From: Ruminococcus flavefaciens | GTDB lineage: Bacteria; Bacillota; Clostridia; Oscillospirales; Ruminococcaceae | DNA length: 11,120 nucleotides | Assembly: GCA_002350065.1 (NCBI GenBank) | Contig: DEDQ01000021.1 | Span: 34,345-45,464 of the forward strand | Reading direction: 5' to 3' | Part shown: one piece after another, positions 1 through 5,817 of the stretch | Position numbering within the stretch: position 1 is the stretch's first letter | Layout of the letters: each line of letters opens with the position of its first letter | Made by a program: the position numbers and the translations under genes | Notes under the pieces: model-generated | Databases searched by the model: none | Told to the model about the DNA's origin: nothing | The model's input: only the letters and a program-made list of their open reading frames with translations

Positions 1-2119
1 CGTCAGTTGTCTCTACGTAGAATATGAGGTTAGAAGCGCCTGAGGGGATAGTGTACTCAGTGTTAGCAAGCTGTATCCACTCGCCCTTAGGAGCCTCGCC
101 CTTAGCGATCTCTGCGTATGCAGCCTCGCCGGAAGCGTCTGTGTACTGGAGAGTGAGCTTGAAGTTTGTTGTATCTCCGCCATCCTTAGTCATAGCGTTT
201 ACGGAGAAGCTGTATGTCTCGCCAGCCTTGAAAGCAGGGCTGAGGTCGAGAGCAGCGCCGTTCCATGTAGCTGTTCTGCCTTCGCAGAAGAGAGCGTTGC
301 TGCTGTTGTAGCCGCCGCTTACCTTAGAAACTGAAGCTGCGCCTCTGCCTGCCCAGCCGTCTGTACCGGACTCGAATGTGTGGTTGAAGTAGTAACCGTT
401 TTCATCGGGGTCATAGTTCGGAGGAGTATATGTTCCGCCGCCAGGACCTGTGTAGGGCAGACCAATTCCCCACTGACTGTCGGGAACGATCGAAGTAACA
501 GCATTGTAAGCTGACTTAGGCTGATTGCTTCCGTCGTAAAGAAGCGGAGCATTTGATCTGCCTGTTGACTTATCTGTAGCTACCCATGAATTGTTATCGT
601 TAGGACCCCATACCTGAACGAGTGTTACGTGAGGGCCATTGGGGTGATTCTGGTTCCATTCCATAGCGTGCTGGAATATAGCCTTATACTTTGTAGCCTG
701 CTGGTCAAGTGAATACTTGCCGCCGCTTGTAGAAACGTCGAGCTCAGTTACCTGAACGTCGATACCGAGGCTGAGATAGTCATCCATAGCAGCGAGATAT
801 TCCTTGGTCGAACCCCATGCGTTATCAGCGCTGCAGTCGATATGCGACTGCATACCCATACCGTCAAGCACGCCCTTAGCAGCAAGAGGCTTGAGGATAG
901 TATTCTTTATGCAGTTTTTCTTCTCGTAAGCGAATTCGTTGTAATCATTGTAGTAAAGCTTGCAGGTCTTAGGAGCATACTTTCTTGCAAAAGTGAAAGC
1001 CTTCTCAACGAAGCTGTTGTTGCCGTAAACTCTTACCCATGCAGATGAACCGTTCTGACCATTTGTACCGTTTGTAGGTCTTAAACCGCCCTGTCCGGCA
1101 GTACCGTCATTAATTACCTCGTTACATACATCGTAAGCGTAGAGATCGAGTTTAGGATACTGAGAAGCATATGCAGCGAACATATTCTTGATGTAGCTCT
1201 CCATACGCTGATCCATAGTAGAGGAGTTTACATAAGAGCCGTTATTACTGAAGCCGCTCTTGAAGAACCACTCAGGAGTCTGGCTGTGCCATACGAGAGT
1301 ATGACCTCTGAATCCGAGACCGTTCTTCTGAGCAAAGTCACAGATAGCAGCGCAGCGGTTAAGAGATACATTAACGTTTGTATCGGAAGAACCGTTTGCA
1401 ACGATAGTAGCATCAGGCTTTGTCTCGTTTTCGCACTCGATAGCGTTGTGATCCTTGAGGATGATGCCTGTGATACCGCTGTTGTTTACTGTACCGCCGT
1501 TGAGGATATTACCTACGCGGAAGTAGTTGGCGAATTCGTCCTTGAGACCCTTGCCTGCGGGAGCTGCAAGAGCGTCCATATTTGACTTAGCTGTTGTGAT
1601 CTTGAAATCATCGAACATGAAGTCGTTTGTAGAATCTGTTGTAAGCTTGAGCTCGTACTCGCAAGTATCCTTAGGAGCCTTGTAGGAAGCTGAAAGCTCA
1701 GCCCACTCGCCGGCTTTTACCTTCTTTGAAGCAAGCTCTACAACTGTTTCCTTCTCTGTCTTCTCGCTGATATAGCGGAGAGTAAGGTGATATGTTTCAT
1801 CAGTCTCGCTGAAAACATTCATGCTGTAATTGTACTTGATACCGCCGAAAAGGTAAAGTCCCTTTGTTGATGCAGCACCTTCGGAGGGTGACTTACGGTT
1901 TGTGATAGCCATACCTCTTGAACCGTTGAGGCCTTCATTCTCAACAGGCACGATGTTGTTAGCAGGGTCTGTTCCATGCCAGCCATCGAAGCTTTCGTTA
2001 AAGCTGTCGTAGGTGACCTCGGCAGCGTGTGTCGATGTCATGAGCTGCGGCATTGAAGCGAACGTAGTCATGAAGCACGCTGAAGCGGTCAATGCTGCAT
2101 ACAGTTTTTTCCTGTTCAT
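1..2119 (-). CDS. Secreted GH10 endo-1,4-beta-xylanase with flanking CBM22-type modules (3' end outside window)
   Basis: This is predicted to hydrolyse beta-1,4-xylan outside the cell. Start ATG at 2119-2117 is preceded by GAGGAG (2134-2129), 9 nt away. About 706 residues are visible. Residues 1-33 form a signal peptide (MNRKK, hydrophobic core, cleavage near THAA/E). Residues about 35-175 are a beta-sandwich module rich in Phe/Trp/Asp, of the CBM4_9/CBM22 kind. The GH10 barrel spans about 185-540, with the acid/base Glu334 in DVCNEV and the nucleophile Glu459 in VTELDV. Other GH10 hallmarks are GHTLVWHSQTPEW and LYYNDYNE. A Gly/Pro-rich linker (PGGGTYTPP) leads to a second, clearer CBM22-like module from about 576, with WAGRG and GRTATWNGA. 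The frame is still open at base 1, so more domains, possibly a dockerin or another catalytic domain, may follow. It is divergent from the lipoprotein gene and has its own promoter. GH10 assignment is firm; the module family numbers are recognised by eye. Confidence 0.95.
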   Translation of the reverse strand, partial: MNRKKLYAALTASACFMTTFASMPQLMTSTHAAEVTYDSFNESFDGWHGTDPANNIVPVENEGLNGSRGMAITNRKSPSEGAASTKGLYLFGGIKYNYSMNVFSETDETYHLTLRYISEKTEKETVVELASKKVKAGEWAELSASYKAPKDTCEYELKLTTDSTNDFMFDDFKITTAKSNMDALAAPAGKGLKDEFANYFRVGNILNGGTVNNSGITGIILKDHNAIECENETKPDATIVANGSSDTNVNVSLNRCAAICDFAQKNGLGFRGHTLVWHSQTPEWFFKSGFSNNGSYVNSSTMDQRMESYIKNMFAAYASQYPKLDLYAYDVCNEVINDGTAGQGGLRPTNGTNGQNGSSAWVRVYGNNSFVEKAFTFARKYAPKTCKLYYNDYNEFAYEKKNCIKNTILKPLAAKGVLDGMGMQSHIDCSADNAWGSTKEYLAAMDDYLSLGIDVQVTELDVSTSGGKYSLDQQATKYKAIFQHAMEWNQNHPNGPHVTLVQVWGPNDNNSWVATDKSTGRSNAPLLYDGSNQPKSAYNAVTSIVPDSQWGIGLPYTGPGGGTYTPPNYDPDENGYYFNHTFESGTDGWAGRGAASVSKVSGGYNSSNALFCEGRTATWNGAALDLSPAFKAGETYSFSVNAMTKDGGDTTNFKLTLQYTDASGEAAYAEIAKGEAPKGEWIQLANTEYTIPSGASNLIFYVETTD

Positions 2120-2178
2120 AAAGATCATCTCCTCATTTCATTAGATTTGGGTTTCCCCATATTTATTCATTTTACCCT

Positions 2179-2207
2179 ATTATACACTGTTCACGGTCTG
2201 TTCACAA
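2179..2207 (-). promoter_or_regulatory. Sigma-A-like promoter of the xylanase, overlapped by a direct repeat
   Basis: On the minus strand a perfect TATAAT (2184-2179) lies 17 nt from TTGTGA (2207-2202, 4/6 to consensus). Transcription would start near 2172, giving a leader of about 50 nt. The octamer CTGTTCAC (plus-strand reading) occurs exactly twice, at 2187-2194 and 2198-2205, 11 bp apart and so on one face of the helix. It covers the spacer and the -35 element. This placement would suit a repressor or a class-II activator, but no regulator family can be named from it. Confidence 0.75.
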
Positions 2208-2256
2208 CCCACATTTTGCAGATTAGGTGGAAAAAATGCAGACAATCTTACTTCTA

Positions 2257-2322
2257 TTTGCACAAAAAGTAATAACAAATTCCGCCTGTATGTGCAAACT
2301 ACACATTATTGATATGTACAAA
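2257..2322. repeat. Cluster of TGTGCAAA-type short repeats
   Basis: There are three related boxes: an inverted copy TTTGCACA at 2257-2264, a direct copy TATGTGCAAA at 2289-2298, and a 9/10 copy TATGTACAAA at 2313-2322. They lie 50-115 bp upstream of the xylanase -35 and 59-124 bp upstream of the lipoprotein -35. That is a typical distance for activator or repressor sites. In AT-rich DNA some of this may be chance. Confidence 0.4.
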
Positions 2323-2380
2323 TTGTTAAATGCGATAGTTTCCTTATCAAAAAGCCGATTTTTACATTAGACAAAAAGTA

Positions 2381-2409
2381 TTGACAATTCAAGCGAAACG
2401 CTGTATAAT
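2381..2409 (+). promoter_or_regulatory. Perfect consensus sigma-A promoter for the lipoprotein-vWA unit
   Basis: TTGACA (2381-2386), a 17-nt spacer, and TATAAT (2404-2409) match the housekeeping consensus at 12 of 12 positions. Transcription should start near 2416, leaving a leader of about 73 nt before the TTG start at 2489. The spacer holds a short perfect palindrome, AGCG-AAA-CGCT (2392-2402), ending 1 nt before the -10. An unregulated promoter this strong would be unusual, so the palindrome is a plausible operator. Confidence 0.9.
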
Positions 2410-2488
2410 TATTAACATACCGGACTCATCATGCTCCGGATAAATACGTTGCTTTAAATAGTATACATTTATTAAGGGGTGGATCTGT

Positions 2489-3100
2489 TTGAGAAGCGTA
2501 AAATTTGCAGCGCTGATCGTCGCAGGCACGCTCGCCGCAGGGGCTTTCGCTTCATGCGGAAACCGAGCTAAAAATGCAGCTTCCGACGGTACGGCGGCAG
2601 GATCTGAGGTCTCCGCAGGCGAAGATGTTATCGTGCAGGGCGTCAATGATTCCGCTGAAAACGCTGTAAAAAGCTATGCAAAGGCTGCCTATGACAGCAT
2701 AGACGGCGAGATATACTGCACTCTCACGCTGCCGCAGAAGGACATCTCAAAGCTGAAGTCCGGAAACGGCAGCTGGAAAAAGAAAGCAGAAAACTACGCC
2801 AAAAACCGCAAAGAAGAGCTCGAAAGGGACGGCTTCACCAAATCTGAAACAGCCGACTTTATGCAGGATACCACACTTTCTGCGGCTGCTCTGAAAAATG
2901 CAGAGACATATTTCGTTCAGACATACGGCGGCGATAAGCCGAAGGCTTCTGAGGGATATGGCTATACATTTATAATAACCTCCACCAAAGGCGGCGAAAC
3001 TCTTAAAAGCGGACTTGAAGTATCAGCAGTCAATTTCGAGGGTCAGGGCTGGAAGATATTGCCGTTTGACGCGGAGTCTCTCGAAAAATCATCAAAATAA
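2489..3100 (+). CDS. Predicted lipoprotein of unknown function
   Basis: This is a 203-residue protein starting with TTG at 2489. AAGGGG (2474-2479) is 9 nt upstream, and no in-frame ATG fits as well. Residues 1-22 are a lipoprotein signal peptide (two basic residues, an Ala/Gly-rich hydrophobic stretch, then FASC), so the mature protein should begin at Cys23 and be anchored outside the membrane. A Gly/Ser/Ala-rich tether follows to about residue 50. The rest is a small alpha/beta domain with many Lys and Tyr residues, DSIDGEIY near residue 70 and GQGWKILPF near the end. The overall feel is of an NTF2/DUF4878-like fold, but I do not recognise the family. It lies 23 nt upstream of the vWA gene with no terminator between, so the two are probably co-transcribed. 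An envelope sensor or partner role for the signalling genes is an inference from position only. Confidence 0.88.
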   Translation: MRSVKFAALIVAGTLAAGAFASCGNRAKNAASDGTAAGSEVSAGEDVIVQGVNDSAENAVKSYAKAAYDSIDGEIYCTLTLPQKDISKLKSGNGSWKKKAENYAKNRKEELERDGFTKSETADFMQDTTLSAAALKNAETYFVQTYGGDKPKASEGYGYTFIITSTKGGETLKSGLEVSAVNFEGQGWKILPFDAESLEKSSK

Positions 3101-3107
3101 TAAATCC

Positions 3108-3114
3108 AAGGAGG
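3108..3114 (+). promoter_or_regulatory. Ribosome binding site that decides the vWA start
   Basis: AAGGAGG (3108-3114) abuts an ATG at 3115, leaving no spacer. It sits 9 nt before the in-frame ATG at 3124. The downstream ATG is therefore the likely start, and the protein is three residues shorter than the longest open frame. Confidence 0.85.
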
Positions 3115-3123
3115 ATGAAAATT

Positions 3124-3810
3124 ATGGCAGGACAGGGAATGGGCGAATACTGCGTTGACATCGTTATGTGTATCGACGCTACAGGCAGTATGGCTCCTAT
3201 CATCGACGAAGTAAAGAAAAACGCTATCTCTTTCTATGAAAAATTCATCGAATCTATGGAGGAGAACGACAAAGAGGTCGAAACTCTCAGAATAAAGGTC
3301 ATCGCATTCAGAGATTACGGCTGCGATCAGGATCCTATGGTAGAATCCGAGTTCTTCAAGCTCCCCGAGCAGAACGACGACTTCCGCAGATTCGTTGACA
3401 ATATCGAGGCTAAGGGCGGCGGAGATATCCCCGAGAACGCACTCGAGGCTATCGCTCTCGCGCTCAAATCCGACTGGACAACCGACGGTTCAAAGCGCCG
3501 TCATGTAATACTTGTATTCTCAGACGCTCCCGCTCTTCCGCTCGGTGCAAGAGCAGGCTCTTCCGGCTATCCCTCGGGTATGCCCGCTGATATCGCTCAG
3601 CTCGGCGCTTGGTGGGAGGCTACCGACCAGACTCTCGGCAGCAACTATCAGGCTAAGGCAGGACGTCTCGTTGCATTCGTCCCCAACGCTGAGCCGTGGA
3701 CCGAGCTTCAGGCTTGGAACAGATACTGGCCGGCATTCTCGCCCGCAGGCACAGGTCTCCCCGATGTTGATATACAGTCGGCTATCGACCTTGTTGTCGG
3801 CTCATTCTAA
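3124..3810 (+). CDS. Cytosolic von Willebrand factor A domain protein
   Basis: This 228-residue protein is a single vWA domain without signal peptide or membrane segment. The metal-ion-dependent adhesion site is visible: strand DIVMCI, then D18-A-T20-G-S22; the GGGDIPEN loop (98-105); and strand HVILVFSDAP with D134. The DATGSM motif, FRDYGC (62-67) and GGGDxPE are the style of the vWA domains found with alpha-kinases (VwkA-like), rather than of classical TerY. The C-terminal third (about 140-228) is rich in Trp, Gly and Pro and holds an insertion before the last strand and helix. Such intracellular vWA domains usually act as metal-dependent protein-interaction modules. It is followed by a strong terminator, and the phosphatase and kinase genes start 366 bp further on. 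A role as adaptor or substrate of that pair is inferred. Fold assignment is firm; function is not. Confidence 0.93.
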   Translation: MAGQGMGEYCVDIVMCIDATGSMAPIIDEVKKNAISFYEKFIESMEENDKEVETLRIKVIAFRDYGCDQDPMVESEFFKLPEQNDDFRRFVDNIEAKGGGDIPENALEAIALALKSDWTTDGSKRRHVILVFSDAPALPLGARAGSSGYPSGMPADIAQLGAWWEATDQTLGSNYQAKAGRLVAFVPNAEPWTELQAWNRYWPAFSPAGTGLPDVDIQSAIDLVVGSF

Positions 3811-3817
3811 AACTTAC

Positions 3818-3854
3818 ACAGACCGGTGCAGAGCGTTCTGCTCCGGTCTGTTTT
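3818..3854 (+). terminator. Strong intrinsic terminator after the vWA gene
   Basis: A 9-bp GC-rich stem, ACAGACCGG (3818-3826) with CCGGTCTGT (3843-3851), is continued past a T/T mismatch by GCAGA/TCTGC (3828-3832, 3837-3841) around a GCGT loop. TTT follows within an AT-rich run. It begins 8 nt after the vWA stop codon. Confidence 0.92.
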
Positions 3855-3908
3855 AATAATATTGACCGTACAAATTTCAGAAAGGCAATACCAAAAGGAA
3901 GTGATACC
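3855..3908 (+). promoter_or_regulatory. Leader of the downstream operon; promoter not clear
   Basis: If the terminator is efficient, the genes from 3909 on need a promoter here. TTGACC (3862-3867) is a fair -35, but the best -10 at 16 nt, GGCAAT (3884-3889), matches only 3 of 6 positions. I therefore cannot claim a housekeeping promoter. Read-through or an alternative sigma factor are other options. AGGAAG (3896-3901) is the ribosome binding site, 7 nt before the ATG at 3909. Confidence 0.25.
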
Positions 3909-4109
3909 ATGTCAGATATTATCGGATTCGGCGCAATGGCACTGCTCGGCATACTTGGTCTGATAATGTATTTTTCACCTAAAACGCTCACAAGAGCCGA
4001 CAAGAAAGACGATCCCGAGGCGCTGAAGCAGGTCAAAAACGGCGGAATCATCTTTATCGCAGCCGCGATAGGAGCCGGTCTGCTCGCGCTGAAATACACC
4101 CTGCGCTGA
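3909..4109 (+). CDS. Small membrane protein with two predicted helices
   Basis: This is a 66-residue protein with a good ribosome binding site (AGGAAG, 7 nt upstream). Residues 4-22 and 46-63 are strongly hydrophobic, Gly/Ala-rich segments. They are joined by a short, very charged loop (24-44, with RADKKDDPE). The ends are short, so it would be a helical hairpin with both termini on one side of the membrane. I do not recognise a family. It lies between the vWA terminator and the phosphatase gene, 67 nt upstream of the latter and in the same direction. It may tether the phosphatase/kinase complex to the membrane, but that is conjecture from position. Coding is supported by the ribosome binding site, the coherent two-helix pattern and the gene order; similarity to known proteins was not tested. 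Confidence 0.8.
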   Translation: MSDIIGFGAMALLGILGLIMYFSPKTLTRADKKDDPEALKQVKNGGIIFIAAAIGAGLLALKYTLR

Positions 4110-4176
4110 GGAGTGCGAGGGATTTCTCTGCATCAGATACAACTTCAACCGTTCCATACAAACGAGGAGAAAAACT

Positions 4177-5817
4177 ATGGAATTGACTGTTTACAGACAA
4201 TCATCAAAAGTACGTCCCGACGGGACTATCGTATACAAGGGCGAGGACGCCCTCCCCTACGCTGACGGACAGCTTCTTATAGTCGCTGACGGTCTCGGCG
4301 GCGCGGCGGCTATCCGCCATACATCTATCGACAGCCGCCTCTTTGACGAGGAAACTCTGCCGGATACGCTCTTTTCCGGCGTTTTCGAGGATTACTCAGA
4401 CCCGGGATTCCTCGGCTATGTCAAGAAGTCATTCTTCGAGCTCTACGCCGTCAAGGACTGCTACACCGACAACGTCAACAACATCAAGAAAAGCGGATAT
4501 TTCGCCTCGCGTATCGTCTCGGCGATAGTCCTGCACGAGTTCACATATAATAAGAAGCTCGCCGCCGGCAGCTTCTTCGGCGCTCTCGGAAGAGAACGCG
4601 ACGCTGCAAAAAAGGCAAAGGCAGTCGCAGATGTCGGCGAATACTTCACCCGCACTATCGCGGAGAAGCTCCGAGCCTGTGCAAATAACGCCAACATCAT
4701 CTACGAATCGTCCTATTCGGGACTTTCTCTGCTCGGTACGACCCTCACTGCGGCACTCTATCAGGAAACCGGCAGCGAAACGGAAGTCCTGCTCCTGACA
4801 GCAGGCGATTCCCGCCCGTATGTGTGGGACGAGAAAGACGGTCTGCGTCAGCTCGTCCGCGACGAGGAGCGCCCTGACGGCGGCATGACAAACTATATCC
4901 AGCTCAGCGACGAAAGCAGCTTCACCATAAACAGCCGGTATATGAAGTTCCGCAACCCCTGCGTGCTCTTCTGTGCGAGTGACGGCTGCTTCGATTCCGG
5001 AAGCTTCCTCTCGCCCCTTGCATTTGAGAAGCTCCTGCTCGACACCGCCGCAGCCTCGGATTCTCCCGAGGATATGAGCGCCAACCTGCACGATTTCTTC
5101 GTTGACCACGGCAGACACGATGACAGCAGCACAATTGCGATGAAGCTCTGCGGCTACGCCAACTTCGACGAGCTCCGACGCGCCGCTTCACGCAGGCTTA
5201 AAGCTATCGAAAACGACTATATCTCGCAGATGCCCAAGCTCCTTGAAAACGACTTCATCGGCGACTTTGAACGCTCCAAGACCAATGCTCCCGACGAGGC
5301 AGCGCTCCTGCGCGACGAGCTGAAATGCTCTCCCGCCGTACGTGCTTTCTGCGAGGAGACCGTTAAGCCCGAGGCTGAAAAGTCCGCCTCCGGGGACGAG
5401 CGCATCGCTAAGGCTGCGGAGCTCCGCAGCAGCGCAAGAGCCGACCTCACCGAGCTTGCCTCCGGTCTCGGCTCGAAGGAAACGGAGATAAGCTCCGGCA
5501 GTCTCGACAAGCTCGAAGCTGCTCTCGGAAGTGTGAGAAGCTCCGATTCCGAATATGACGAGCTCCGCAGAAGCATTTTCGCCGAGGCGCTGAAAAATGC
5601 CGCCGACAAATACTGGAGCAGCAATGCCGATACAATTATAAACGAGATAAAATCCGGCGCAGGCAGCTACCCCGCTGAAATGGTCAGCGAAGTTAAAACT
5701 GCCGCCGAGAGCATCAGCTCTGCGATAAAGAACCTCGGCAGCAACGCCGAGCTCCAGCAGGCACTTTTCGACAAATATTCCGACAAGTATTCCGCGTTAA
5801 TGAGAGGTGAGGACTAA
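4177..5817 (+). CDS. PP2C-family (PPM) serine/threonine phosphatase with large insertion and helical tail
   Basis: This 546-residue protein should remove phosphate from Ser/Thr in a metal-dependent way and so oppose the kinase encoded next to it. The PPM signature motifs are in order: GED (22-24), ADGLGG (37-42, metal ligand D38), GTT (187-189), AGDSR (209-213), SDG (268-270, metal ligand D269) and HDDSST (314-319, metal ligand D315 or D316). All metal-binding Asp positions are present, so it is probably active. About 140 residues separate ADGLGG from GTT, where about 50 is usual. The extra part is helical (residues about 55-175). After the catalytic core (to about 326) comes a 220-residue mostly helical, Ala/Glu/Ser-rich tail of no recognised family. 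It has a GAGGAGA ribosome binding site 6 nt before the ATG. Its TAA stop shares one base with the kinase ATG (TAATG), which implies translational coupling. No membrane segment is seen. Confidence 0.92.
   Translation: MELTVYRQSSKVRPDGTIVYKGEDALPYADGQLLIVADGLGGAAAIRHTSIDSRLFDEETLPDTLFSGVFEDYSDPGFLGYVKKSFFELYAVKDCYTDNVNNIKKSGYFASRIVSAIVLHEFTYNKKLAAGSFFGALGRERDAAKKAKAVADVGEYFTRTIAEKLRACANNANIIYESSYSGLSLLGTTLTAALYQETGSETEVLLLTAGDSRPYVWDEKDGLRQLVRDEERPDGGMTNYIQLSDESSFTINSRYMKFRNPCVLFCASDGCFDSGSFLSPLAFEKLLLDTAAASDSPEDMSANLHDFFVDHGRHDDSSTIAMKLCGYANFDELRRAASRRLKAIENDYISQMPKLLENDFIGDFERSKTNAPDEAALLRDELKCSPAVRAFCEETVKPEAEKSASGDERIAKAAELRSSARADLTELASGLGSKETEISSGSLDKLEAALGSVRSSDSEYDELRRSIFAEALKNAADKYWSSNADTIINEIKSGAGSYPAEMVSEVKTAAESISSAIKNLGSNAELQQALFDKYSDKYSALMRGED

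Larger units (their letters stand above)
2120..2488. other. Divergent AT-rich intergenic region (369 bp)
   Basis: No gene is visible in this stretch. It holds the xylanase promoter (2179-2207), the divergent lipoprotein promoter (2381-2409), and short repeats between them. TTTGCACA (2257-2264) and TGTGCAAA (2291-2298) form an exact 8-bp inverted repeat. TATGTGCAAA (2289-2298) recurs as TATGTACAAA (2313-2322), 24 bp on. In the lipoprotein leader, CCGGA (2420-2424) and TCCGG (2435-2439) could make a small 5-bp hairpin. I see no riboswitch or tRNA. Confidence 0.7.

Noticed and set aside
24..1585. Several plus-strand frames within the xylanase
   Set aside because: The minus-strand frame gives an uninterrupted GH10/CBM protein with catalytic residues; the plus-strand frames are shadows.
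3115..3123. ATG at 3115 as the vWA start
   Set aside because: The ribosome binding site ends at 3114 and leaves no spacer; ATG 3124 has a 9-nt spacer.
3862..3889. TTGACC / GGCAAT as a promoter for the phosphatase/kinase operon
   Set aside because: The -10 matches only 3 of 6 positions and the spacer is 16; support is too weak to call it.
4429..5118. 229-codon minus-strand frame opposite the phosphatase
   Set aside because: It overlaps the conserved PP2C core and its translation is low-complexity (Val/Glu/Ala). It is a shadow of codon bias.
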